The position numbers were made by a program, and so were the translations under genes. This document shows, piece by piece, positions 31,301-39,050 of a stretch of DNA of 59,845 nt. Each line of letters begins with the position of its first letter. The first letter of the stretch is position 1. Source of the DNA: Gallibacterium genomosp. 3 (lineage in GTDB: Bacteria; Pseudomonadota; Gammaproteobacteria; Enterobacterales; Pasteurellaceae). The notes under the pieces were generated by a model. That model saw only the letters and a program-made list of their open reading frames with translations, was not told the DNA's origin and made no database searches. The stretch spans positions 1 to 59,845 of the forward strand of contig NZ_JTJR01000029.1 of assembly GCF_001678475.1 (NCBI RefSeq). The letters are read 5' to 3'.

Positions 31301-34300
31301 AATGGCGTCCATACACCAGTAGCGGCATTTTGGTATTCTACTGTTTGAATACTTGCATCGCCAGCAGGTGTAATGGTAAGCCCACCCTCTTTACTGATAT
31401 TGTCAGTACCACTTTCGCCAGTATCGCTAGTTAATTTAATGATTGCATCGGCAGGAGGTGTTTTATCTACTACAAAACCATCTACCTTGGTTGTGGTGGT
31501 ATTGCCCACACTATCCTCAGTAGTCACTCGGACGCTGTAAGTACCGTCTTCAGGTAAGACATATTTATCATCAACAACAGGTACATCTGTCCAAGTCGTG
31601 CCATCTTTACTGTATTCAACACTACCATCAATAATAGTCGCACCTTTAGGGTCAATGGCTAATGTACCGTCATTACTAATCTTATCGTTAGCATTAGTAC
31701 CATTATCATTTTTCAAGGTAATGCTTGCATCAGCAGGACTGTTAAGTGCTACTGTTACTGTTGTTGTATTGCTTGCACCTACACCGCCTGTTGTAATGGC
31801 TTTAATGGTATAAACACCATCATCTACATTTTCAAACTTAAATGTACCATCAGGCTGTACTGTTGCAGTTTTTTCGGTTCCGTTTTCAGCAACTAATATG
31901 ACAGTCGCTCCTTCAGCAGAATCCTCATCTGAATATGCTATTTTACCAGTAATTGTGTTGGTTTCATTATCAACTTTAGTTAATTTACCGTCTGCACTTT
32001 GATCGGTTAGAGTAACCACAGGTGTACGGATATCTTTGACTGTGACAGGTTTAACCGATGCGCCTGGGTTGACACCATCGCTTGCTGTCGCAGTTACCTG
32101 TGTACCATCTTTGACTTGGTTAGCCGGTAATGTTACTTCATCTGTACTGCTATCTGGAATAACCTCTGTATTGTCTGATGCCCAACCGTCATTACCTTTG
32201 GTTAAAGTCACAGTTTGTTGGTTACCATTTTCATCGGTGTATTTCACTTCAACTTGATCGCCAGTTTGAGCATCAGCAGGTAAAGTAATATCTACACCGC
32301 CGTTTGGTGTTGCAACAGGTGTCGGTGCACTCGGTGCATCGCTATCTACTTTAAACTCAACAGGATCTGATACGGCTGATTCACGACCGTGCTCACCATC
32401 TTCCTTAATAATTGCAGTAACGCTGTAATCACCATCAGGTAATTTTGCTTTTGGAATGTCAACTGTAACAATATCGCCTTGTTGTTTATCTGCATCAACT
32501 TGTACATCCGCTAAAACGTTACCGCTAGCATCTTTTAAGATGATATGGTCGCCCACTTGTACACCAACAGGTAATGTAATTTGTGCTTCAACTTTACTAT
32601 CAGAAAGGTCATCTGCACTCACTCCATTAGCAGCTTCTGTAATTGTTAAGATTGGTGCGGCATCGCCAACGTTATCGTTATCGGTATCACCACCTGGTAC
32701 CGCAGAGTCGATGGTTAAAGTCACCTCTTCTGTAGTTGCATTAGTTACTTCTGCTGCACCTGCTTTGGTATAAGAAACCTCAACCTTAGCCTTGATTTCA
32801 GAGATACTTGTGGTAGTTACCGGAATTTCGACATAAGGGTCAAAACTATCAGTTGCAGAAGGACGATGAATTGCGTAGATCGTCGTACCATTGTCAGCAG
32901 TAACACTTTCTTTATCAGCTGCTAAGGTATAAACCGTACCATTGATGGTGATGTTTACTGCATCATTTGGATTTTCTATACCACCGATACCTTGCGGTAA
33001 ATTCACTTTAACGGTAGTTGAGTTGCTATTATCATCACCGGCATTTTCACTTGCCCAGAGAATACCGTCTTCTTTACCTACAAGCGTACCGTTTACGGTT
33101 GAACCAGTATCTTCAATGTACTCAATAGATGGGGTACCGTTAACGGTTCTATCTACAGGAATAGTGCTATTACTTTCTTGAGAAGATTGTCCTGCCGCAT
33201 CTACAACTTTAGCCGATACAGTTAAATTCTCTTGAGTTTCTGCACCAATAGTACCCACAGGAACTTCAATAGTTGCTTTGTGTGATTGAGCTTCAGCTGC
33301 TGTGATGGTGTGTTTAACAGGTTCTTCGCTACCATTAGTTGTAAGAATAACTGTATCACCCTTGTTAACATTGGCAGTAGGTAAAGTCACTTCAACTTTA
33401 ACTTTACCGTTAGAGCCGACTTCGTTACGAGTCAAGACACCATCTGTTGGATTTTTATCATCCACAAATTTAACAACAGGGATTTCTCCTTCTGTGCTAT
33501 CCGCAACATGATCACCATTTCTATCACCCGGTACAGAATGATCAACAATGATACTCATAGGGGTGCCTGATTTGCCCGATGCACTGGTCACAACAAGGCT
33601 GTATTTACCATCTGGTACACTGTCAAATGTAAATGTACCGTTAGCACCAACTGCAACATTAACTTCTTGTCCATCGACTACAACAGGGTTTCCTTGTTCA
33701 TCTACTAATTTAACGATTGCACCCTCTGCCTCATCTGTTGTGCCATTATAGATTACTTTACCTGTGATTCGACCACCTTCTGTCGCATCTAAAACGCCAC
33801 CCTCACTTTCACCAGTTAGACTAATCACTGGTGTACGGGTATCGGTTGCATTCTTAGGAGTCGCTGCAGCAGAGTTGCCAGCTTCATCGGTCGCTACCGC
33901 TGTTACTTGGCTACCATCTTTTACTTGGTTTTCAGGAATTGTTGCCTTATTACTTGTTGGATGATTAATAATTTCAGGTTTATCTGATTCCCAAGTACCG
34001 TTGTCTTTCTTAGTTAAAGTTACCGTTGTAGATTGCGTTTCACCATCTGGTGTGACAGTAATTTCAACTTTATCGCCCGGATTAGCATCGGTGGGTAACT
34101 CAACATCCATTGTACCGTCTGCTTTTGGAGTAAGTACTGGTGCAAAAGGTGCTGTAGTATCAGGGTTGTTACCTGCATTTTGAGGTGTTGCTGCGATTTC
34201 ATTACCCGCAGAGTCTTTAGTGACAGCAGTTACCTCGCCACCATCTTTCACAGAGGTAGCAGGGATAGTTGCTGTATCACCGTCTGGATTGCTAATCAAG

Positions 34301-37300
34301 TTCGGTTTGTTTGATGTCCAACCGCTTTCATCTTTGGTTAAGGTAACCGTTTGTTTTACACCACTTTCATCAGTATATGCCACTTCAACGGTATCGCCTG
34401 CTTCAACATTTTCACTTGGCAAGGTAATACTTACGCTACCGTTAGCTTGTGGGTTAATTGTAGGTTGAGCTGGTGCTGTAACATCAACTGTAATTGGTCG
34501 AGCGTTGGTAGAAATTGTTTCATTACCAGCAGCATCTTTAACAGTGACTTTAATACTTCCAGCCGCATACTCGCCTGGCTCTAGGACGTACTTACCATTA
34601 TTATTTGGAGTAAGTTCTTTGCCTCCCACCGTTACTTTAATATTGTCACCAGCAGGCACCTCTAATGTACCATCTTTACTAATACCATCTGTGGTATTTG
34701 TACCTGTATCATGCGCTAATTTAATATCTTGTTCTGTTGGTGCTACATGATCGACAAGAATATCAGTGATTGGTGTACCAGTTTCGCCTGAAGCACTAGT
34801 CACTTCAATACTGTATTTACCATCAGCCACGCTTGCAAAGGTAAATATGCCGTCATCAGCCGTTGTTGTTTCAGCCACTTGCTCACCTTGTGCATTTTTC
34901 AAGATAACCGTTGCACTTTCGGCAGAGTCAGCATTAGCATCAGTACTGTTATAAGTAACTTTACCTGTGATGTTGTTACCTTCGGTCTTATCTAAGATCT
35001 TATTATCACTTTGACCGGTTAAGCTAAGCATTGGCATACGTTTGTCTGTCGCATCTACTGTCTTCGGTTCAGAAGAGTTGGTACCGTCAGTCGCTACGGC
35101 AGTTATTGGGCTACCATCTTTTACTTGGTCTTCAGGGATAGTAGTAGTGTCTTTATTACCCTCCGTTGTGTCTGGAACAATCGTAGGCTCATCTGATTCC
35201 CAAGTACCGTCATCTTTTTTGGTTAAAGTTACTGTTGTAGGTTCTGTCGCTCCTTCAGGCGTCACAGTAACTTTAACTTGGTCACCTGGATTAGCATTAG
35301 TTGGCAAATCAAGTTTCACTGAACCATCATCATTTGCCGTAAGTTCTGGTTCAGAAGGTGCTGTTACATCAGGCGCAGTAAATGAGTCTACTGATGCGGT
35401 ATTACCAGCAGTATCGTTAGCCGTTACTGTTACCGGTGTGTTCTCTTTAATACCGTCTTCAGGAAGAGTAGCAGTATTACCTGTTGGATTAGCAATAAGC
35501 TCAGGTTTGTCTGATGTCCAACCACTATCACTTTTGGTCAAGGTAACAGTTTGTGGTTTACCTGCTTCATCGGTATATTCCACTTTAACTGTATCGCCTA
35601 TTTCTGCATCTTGAGGCAAGCTGATATCTACGGAACCATCTTCTTTCGCAGTAAGAGTTGGTTTACCTAATTGAGTATCTATTTTAACTTCTTTTTCTGC
35701 TTCAACTGAGCGATTGCCTGAATTGTCTTTTACATAGGCTTTAACCGTAATTGTACCTGTTGCTGGTAACTCATTTGCTGGTACAGTAAAGCCGTTTTCT
35801 TTAACTGCCGCCGTAATTGTCACAGTTTTTTCAGTGCCATCATTAACGGTATAAACTAAGGTGTCATTAATCGCAACGCCGTCTGTAGGCACTTTAATAG
35901 TAATTGCTGCTTTTTGACCATTCAGCTCTGCGGCATTTAATTTACCATCTTCAGGTTGTGTATCTTGAGTAAAGTTAATAGTAGGCGCTTTATCTCCGTA
36001 ACCATCACCGTCAGCATCAACGCCACCAGGTACGGAAGTATCAACTGTTGCGGTTACTGGAGTAGAAGTTTGAGCAATGCCATCTGTTCTTGGTTCTGCT
36101 ACTGTTGCTGTTAAATTAACTTTTGTACCATTTACTGGAGCAGGGGTATTGAGTACCACCGTACCATTATCAACTTCTGTTTGAGTAAGTGGACGGTCTA
36201 GTAATGTTTTAGTGCCGTCTTTAATGATGATGTGGTCACCCTCTTGTGTACCTTGAGGGATTGTCACAGTAAGGTTTAAACCATCTTTTGCTTCAGCGGC
36301 ATTAATCATGGTATCGGTAGCCGTTAAACCCTCTACAGTAAGCTCTGGTGCAGATTGTGGCGCTACGGTATCTACTTTAATCTCAGGTGCTAGGGTTGTA
36401 TCTTTACCAGCTACAGTTACAACAACTGGCGTTGTAATCTTTATAGAATTTGTAGGAACATCTACAGGTACTTCAATATATGGATTCCCCTCTGCATTGG
36501 TTTTAATAGGGAAATCACCAACCTTATTATCATTAACATTAATAGGATAAACTTGCCCTGAGATAGTAACTTTATCACCATCAGATAGATTTTTTGGTAA
36601 TACAATTTGTGCTGTCACTGAATTGTCAGAACCAATTTCTGCTCCGGATAAAGTGCCATCCTTATTGGCGTCATCACTATAAACCACACGAGGAACACTA
36701 TCTACGGCACGATTAACTTCAATTGAATCAGCAGCAGTGTTAGATTGATTTCCTGCAGTATCTGTAATCTGTGCTGTGATAGATAATATACCTTGGTGTC
36801 CTGCTTCAATACCTACTGGGATTTCAACTTGGGCTTGACCAGCAGTAATATCAGCCGCTGTAATTTTATGATCAACACCATTGACCTTGATAATATCATC
36901 AACTTTAACAGTTGCTTTGTCGAAGTTAACATTAACCAATGTTTTACCATCAGTACCAATTTCATTACGAGTTAATTGATTGTCTGCCGGGTTGTTATTA
37001 TCTGCAAAAGCGACAGAAGTAATTACAGGTACTGTGCGGTCGATAGTAATTGGCGTATTGTCTGTACTTGGGTTACCAGCTTCATCTTTAACTTGAACAC
37101 CATAATTGCCATCCGGTACACCGGTTGTGTCTAAATCGAAATTACCGTCATTATCAATTGGAGCGGTGATTGGATTACCATCAGCATCTGTCACTGGATT
37201 ACCATCTGCATCTACTAATGTTACTGTACCACCTTTAGCATCTGGTGCAGAACCAGAAATGTTAGTGTCATCAGTCGCATTCAGTGTTTGATCTTGACTG

Positions 37301-38070
37301 TCATCATTTAATGTTGGTGCATTTGGTGCCGTGGTGTCGTCTGCCTGTACTAAACTTGGTGTTGATGTGTTGCCAGCTGCGTCTTTAACAGTAACAGTTA
37401 ATGTTTCACCATTAGTTTTTGGTGGATTAATTGCTACATCAAAATTACCATTTTGGTCAGCTGTACCTGTACCAATCACAGTATCACCATCTTTAATGGT
37501 GACTGTTGCACCTGGCTCTGTTTTACCCGTTACGTGTTTTCCATCACCTGATACCTCTAAGCTACCACTTTTAATTTCTGGCGCAGTTGTATCTCTAGCT
37601 GATTGATGAGAACCACCACTGCTACCACCAGAACCTGTAGCGATACCACCTAATAGTGCGGCTGCACCAATACCTGCTAGCCAAGGGCTGATTGTATATC
37701 CTTCTGGTAAACTGCCTACCATACCAGCTTCAAATGCACTAACGTCCGCACCAACTTGAGTTACGATAACTTGACCAGCTTCAGCAGTTTCGGTAGCTGG
37801 TACATCAAACAGTGCATAACATTGATCGTTAGGTGTACATTCGTGCCAAAACTCATCAATAATGACTTCCATATGTTCTTTTTCACTACGGATAATTAAG
37901 TCATCACCACTACGAGTCACTTTAACATCTTCAGGTGTTTTCCCTGTTACCGTATCAATTAGATAGTATTCTTCACCTGGCACTGCTAACTCAGTATATT
38001 TCCCATTGTTAGCTACTTTTGACAAATTAACTTTTTTACCAGATTTCTTTGCAATCAATATTAAAGCCAT
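25369..38070 (-). CDS. Giant BapA/LapA-like type I-secreted Ig-repeat adhesin (4233 aa)
   Basis: This is a very large surface adhesin or biofilm protein. ATG at 38070 (MALILIAKKSGKKVNLSKVA) is preferred because TAGAGGG lies 7 nt before it; the ATG at 38091 has none. Residues 1-150 form a BapA-type prefix with the only cysteine pair I see (HECTPNDQC) and a Gly/Ala linker (PWLAGIGAAALLGGIATG). About residues 153-3550 are roughly 35 tandem 85-100-aa Big/Bap Ig-like modules bounded by D-x-TAP, with AGN-rich strands and some EF-hand-like loops. About 3660-4150 are RTX-like nonapeptides (GNGDDNIRI, GAGNDLVMM, GDGNDIIRL). The end, GTLYIQHGIDVLI, suits an uncleaved C-terminal T1SS signal. No ABC transporter, HlyD-like or LapD/LapG genes are in the window. 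There is no Sec signal. Confidence 0.93.
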   Translation of the reverse strand: MALILIAKKSGKKVNLSKVANNGKYTELAVPGEEYYLIDTVTGKTPEDVKVTRSGDDLIIRSEKEHMEVIIDEFWHECTPNDQCYALFDVPATETAEAGQVIVTQVGADVSAFEAGMVGSLPEGYTISPWLAGIGAAALLGGIATGSGGSSGGSHQSARDTTAPEIKSGSLEVSGDGKHVTGKTEPGATVTIKDGDTVIGTGTADQNGNFDVAINPPKTNGETLTVTVKDAAGNTSTPSLVQADDTTAPNAPTLNDDSQDQTLNATDDTNISGSAPDAKGGTVTLVDADGNPVTDADGNPITAPIDNDGNFDLDTTGVPDGNYGVQVKDEAGNPSTDNTPITIDRTVPVITSVAFADNNNPADNQLTRNEIGTDGKTLVNVNFDKATVKVDDIIKVNGVDHKITAADITAGQAQVEIPVGIEAGHQGILSITAQITDTAGNQSNTAADSIEVNRAVDSVPRVVYSDDANKDGTLSGAEIGSDNSVTAQIVLPKNLSDGDKVTISGQVYPINVNDNKVGDFPIKTNAEGNPYIEVPVDVPTNSIKITTPVVVTVAGKDTTLAPEIKVDTVAPQSAPELTVEGLTATDTMINAAEAKDGLNLTVTIPQGTQEGDHIIIKDGTKTLLDRPLTQTEVDNGTVVLNTPAPVNGTKVNLTATVAEPRTDGIAQTSTPVTATVDTSVPGGVDADGDGYGDKAPTINFTQDTQPEDGKLNAAELNGQKAAITIKVPTDGVAINDTLVYTVNDGTEKTVTITAAVKENGFTVPANELPATGTITVKAYVKDNSGNRSVEAEKEVKIDTQLGKPTLTAKEDGSVDISLPQDAEIGDTVKVEYTDEAGKPQTVTLTKSDSGWTSDKPELIANPTGNTATLPEDGIKENTPVTVTANDTAGNTASVDSFTAPDVTAPSEPELTANDDGSVKLDLPTNANPGDQVKVTVTPEGATEPTTVTLTKKDDGTWESDEPTIVPDTTEGNKDTTTIPEDQVKDGSPITAVATDGTNSSEPKTVDATDKRMPMLSLTGQSDNKILDKTEGNNITGKVTYNSTDANADSAESATVILKNAQGEQVAETTTADDGIFTFASVADGKYSIEVTSASGETGTPITDILVDHVAPTEQDIKLAHDTGTNTTDGISKDGTLEVPAGDNIKVTVGGKELTPNNNGKYVLEPGEYAAGSIKVTVKDAAGNETISTNARPITVDVTAPAQPTINPQANGSVSITLPSENVEAGDTVEVAYTDESGVKQTVTLTKDESGWTSNKPNLISNPDGDTATIPATSVKDGGEVTAVTKDSAGNEIAATPQNAGNNPDTTAPFAPVLTPKADGTMDVELPTDANPGDKVEITVTPDGETQSTTVTLTKKDNGTWESDKPEIINHPTSNKATIPENQVKDGSQVTAVATDEAGNSAAATPKNATDTRTPVISLTGESEGGVLDATEGGRITGKVIYNGTTDEAEGAIVKLVDEQGNPVVVDGQEVNVAVGANGTFTFDSVPDGKYSLVVTSASGKSGTPMSIIVDHSVPGDRNGDHVADSTEGEIPVVKFVDDKNPTDGVLTRNEVGSNGKVKVEVTLPTANVNKGDTVILTTNGSEEPVKHTITAAEAQSHKATIEVPVGTIGAETQENLTVSAKVVDAAGQSSQESNSTIPVDRTVNGTPSIEYIEDTGSTVNGTLVGKEDGILWASENAGDDNSNSTTVKVNLPQGIGGIENPNDAVNITINGTVYTLAADKESVTADNGTTIYAIHRPSATDSFDPYVEIPVTTTSISEIKAKVEVSYTKAGAAEVTNATTEEVTLTIDSAVPGGDTDNDNVGDAAPILTITEAANGVSADDLSDSKVEAQITLPVGVQVGDHIILKDASGNVLADVQVDADKQQGDIVTVDIPKAKLPDGDYSVTAIIKEDGEHGRESAVSDPVEFKVDSDAPSAPTPVATPNGGVDITLPADAQTGDQVEVKYTDENGNQQTVTLTKGNDGWASDNTEVIPDSSTDEVTLPANQVKDGTQVTATASDGVNPGASVKPVTVKDIRTPVVTLTDQSADGKLTKVDNETNTITGKIAYSDEDSAEGATVILVAENGTEKTATVQPDGTFKFENVDDGVYTIKAITTGGVGASNTTTVTVALNSPADASITLKNDNGTNANDKISNDGTLAIDPKGATIIDGSVEYSKDGTTWTDVPVVDDKYVLPEDGTYSVRVTTEDSVGNTTTTKVDGFVVDKTPPADAIIKLTSDTGESGTDNISKEGGLTITPAGDASIQTVEYQNAATGVWTPLTGPAYTLPAGTYAAGAIKVTTVDTAGNTKETLNTDSITVDTSIPTKADITLANDSGTAGDGISKDGTLVTPKVEGESIKSVTVNGQALSPNADGKYVLPDGTYTADAIKVTVVDKAGNETVSTNAAPITVDTTLPTAPIVEAATEDGDGSVAVGLPDDAKVGDKVEVTFTGENDQPVTITLTKGENSWTPSADLPDDVILTDNTVKIGENAVKDSTPVNAKSIDVAGNENLVGAATAGNDALSTTPSVTVVVAQDGYVNKADLANEGLIGTTTNAPDGSIIKLLDKNDHPVDIGTISVTNGRFTIPADKVPEGDYKITVTTPAADGGKVSAPTPLFTVDKTVAAPTVTAAIADNDGSVTVGLPVDAKVGDKVEVSVTPEDATEPVTVTLEKQADGTWQSDNTDIVPSTTADNKNTTTIPENAVKDGSTVTAKSVDAAGNEAAEQSATAGSDEPKPTITMGDEVSSGVNKAELSDGGISGTVNNAPAGAQVQLYKGTTPVGEPTTVGTGGAFTIPNTGNAITDGDDYTVKLVSDTSVASDPFKVDTTAPAGATITLVTDTGTPNDKISQNGELNITPADDANIVANSVKYSTDGENWTSVPVVNDKYVLPEGGTYQVQVQTQDEAGNVKTTTVNGFVVDKTAPQAAVTAKDDGFVEITLPAQPEDGDKVAVTYTPTDKPETTVTLSYDKKTGTWLGLPEGSALTFADGKVTIPADEVADNTTVKAVGSDLAGNTQAVTDGINSVTASAAPVVAVPSITMGDEVTNGVNAKELADGISGKVENAPENAQVQLYNGQGTAIGSPVNVKADGTFIIPKDGITDGENYTVKLVDNNNVASDAFAVDTVAPKGMVLIDKIVVSESGDRSGSVDITLPKAELKNGDKVEITYTPTGAEQPTTTTLTYQDGSWAGDLPTGSTNENGTITIPASSLKADTPVTAIAKDVAGNERAAIESLKVVFPSDDLSNNDAISGYDVVLNGPEAESVSSSSNYRVYLPEGTKAGDVLEIPVAGRNFPYPLKGDDSVIGGIHTDDNGNLYTEFPVTGLDFYKTVDGSKVLKEGPYEFTYTLKPGANNDSNLTAPIGSKTKIYIDATAPTVDVATTDTTATVTLPTESDAASVTVKVGDATVTLVKNDSTWTTQAGSTLTPTIENGKAVFSGLEEGTTITATAIDSVGNISEVSKTTQALPMSITTVSVTDEDNSIDDTQVVDNDVSFSYTLAGKLDQGKLIRIRVVDENGASAGETKYFTPTQGATTGSLALPSVNGKNLKVVADIVDAVYRDSAVAGSAKNADFTVDNINSSEVMFDSNNPNAVTVDGTPYNFGTAQNDKVKTASDGSKIYNPKLDWLMRPDDEDDGDYFREIAGTSHDQAPNWRDNGNRSYSWAGTNANDVIIAASVQTDEFVTERRWKGVMGAADDAVFNIDTAAGNDYIEATGGITGATNITTGVGDDTIKTVYLNGKQLLDSNFNGAQQISMGDGNDQFLVTGNAATVEYTATVGNWNDHNSALYNTNSKIDMGNGNDILKVTGGFILAANESNIGNYFSLGSGNDEMETKTISSEKHTDQGSNIINLGSGYDRLTVNGDIMGEQNGSYNASEIHDHEDWQARFLLMSKDSSDVHITGNVGGKVSMLMGNGDDNIRIDQELWMGNQSNVMDWLSITLNRANIAGWNNYYVNENSADLRDDINTALSSGVTNSGASGLGVTYVTKQLNPEWQADDNIENFAARIGLGNGDNYLAVGGSVTNANILSGTGKDVVKLGFHPDQSGDASFNWNAATDNTKVWTGAGNDLVMMVNVANNVRVYTGADSDDIQLYNVNGTNNRVEAGDGNDIIRLYGKVTGSKTNIFDGNNGYDTVIIGTAEDGGHNGFTISGVNKTIDDHSQLWHIEEIQFGSNLNSNGDNNSGDWIKINDNEPISDSGKLFIRDEDGKDLSANQVDIRETGWKANGQTFSDHGDGITYDVYTNTTNSTAGTLYIQHGIDVLI

Positions 38071-38147
38071 GTAGAACCCTCTAGTTATCATTAATAATTA
38101 AAACTAATGTATGCTATTGTCTAGTATTGATAAAGTTGCGGAATTCT

Positions 38148-38175
38148 ATATTATTTGTTTAGATATTTACAACAA
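38148..38175 (-). promoter_or_regulatory. Predicted promoter of the giant adhesin
   Basis: TTGTTG, a 16-bp spacer and TAATAT face the adhesin gene, giving a leader of about 70 nt. The -35 is imperfect, so activity may depend on the sequence just upstream, which contains the homopolymer tracts. Confidence 0.5.
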
Positions 38176-38179
38176 CTAA

Positions 38180-38213
38180 CCCCCCCGAACCAGTCAAAAA
38201 TTTCAAAAAAAAA
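38180..38213 (-). repeat. G7 and T9 homopolymer tracts upstream of the adhesin promoter
   Basis: Read on the minus strand, T9 (38205-38213) and G7 (38180-38186) flank GAAATTTTTGACTGGTTC. The G tract ends 4 nt before the predicted -35 box. Homopolymer runs at this position are used for phase variation of surface genes in Pasteurellaceae and Neisseriaceae. Seven G is at the low end of slippage-prone lengths. Confidence 0.7.
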
Positions 38214-38272
38214 GCAATAAAATCATTTAGTTAAAATAATTAAAGATAGAAATATGACGCTCATACCTCACA

Positions 38273-38309
38273 ATTTGTTAAATTTATGCATCAAAAAAAT
38301 TTAACAAAT
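38273..38309. repeat. Perfect 13-bp inverted repeat upstream of the adhesin
   Basis: ATTTGTTAAATTT and AAATTTAACAAAT surround an 11-nt loop, all AT-rich. It lies 200 nt before the adhesin start and may be an operator, or the leftover terminator of the decayed gene to its right. Confidence 0.6.
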
Positions 38310-38343
38310 AACTGATATAAGTTTACATTATATAATTATCTGA

Positions 38344-38640
38344 TTAAAAAATTTGCATAATATTGAGTTACCTATCATATCAATAGGTAATAATTTACTA
38401 TTGTTTTGTTGGTTGGATACGATTGCCAAGAGTGACAATCATGATAAAAGTGCCAATCGACATAGCCCGCTGTTAGTTACTCATTTACAAATTCAGTTTA
38501 CATAAGATGGCAAATAAGCCTTTACCTACTACTCATCAGCAGGTTTTATACCTGCCTTGTTGAAAGATGGTGTGATACTTGATTTTAGTTTAGATAATTT
38601 GTATTGTAGCGGTGGCACAAAATATTATCTGTTAAAATAG
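38344..38640 (+). pseudogene. Unrecognised gene remnant with two in-frame stops
   Basis: A continuous frame gives 53 codons (38344-38502), then FT-TAA-DGK-TAA-AFTYYSSAGFIPALLKDG..., and finally ends CSGGTKYYLLK-TAG at 38640. Both internal stops are TAA where CAA would restore Gln. The amino-acid texture around them looks coding, with balanced hydrophobic strands and an orderly C-terminus. No start codon or ribosome site is visible and no family is recognised. It could be chance, but the persistence of plausible protein on both sides of two stops argues for a decayed gene. Confidence 0.4.
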
Positions 38641-38800
38641 GATTAAGATTAGTGCTTTTCTCTAAATTTTCATTACAACTTGAATGATTATAAAAAATAC
38701 TATTCAACACTTTTGATTAACCTATTTAATAGAAGATATAGAAATGATGTCTGAAAATTATATAACTATGGCTAATATCAATATCGCAATAAAACACTAA

Positions 38801-39013
38801 TTGATTGAACACCTTACACAATATGTAAAAACTTATACCACCTCTGATCCCAAAAATTCTACTGTACTAAGTACCCCACAACAATGGGATTTATTACATT
38901 TACTGAAAGATGAATTGAGATTAATGGGATTGACAGAAATTACATTAGATGACAATGGTTATCTATTTACTACATTACCTGCCAATATAAAAGAAAATGA
39001 AGTTGTCCTTTAG
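38801..39013 (+). pseudogene. pepT: 5-prime remnant of peptidase T
   Basis: The 70-codon frame matches the N-terminus of tripeptidase PepT: LTQYVKTYTTSDPKNS, then TPQQWDLLHLLKDELRLMGL, then ITLDDNGYLFTTLPAN. E. coli PepT has FLNYVSLDTQSK, EGQWKLLHLLKEQLEEMGL and LMATLPAN at the same spacing. The family is about 410 aa with zinc ligands starting at the HVDT motif, which should follow directly. Here it breaks off at ENEVVL-TAG with none of the catalytic residues. The first codon is TTG with no clear ribosome site, so the start also looks lost. It is a deletion remnant beside comM. Confidence 0.8.
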
Positions 39014-39050
39014 GGCAAAACCTAACTGATAATTAGAGAAAAATACCAAC

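Noticed and set aside
25369-38070. Tandem repeats considered as a CRISPR-like or satellite array
   Set aside because: Periodicity is about 255-300 bp, follows the codon frame and the copies are diverged protein modules, not short identical direct repeats with unique spacers.
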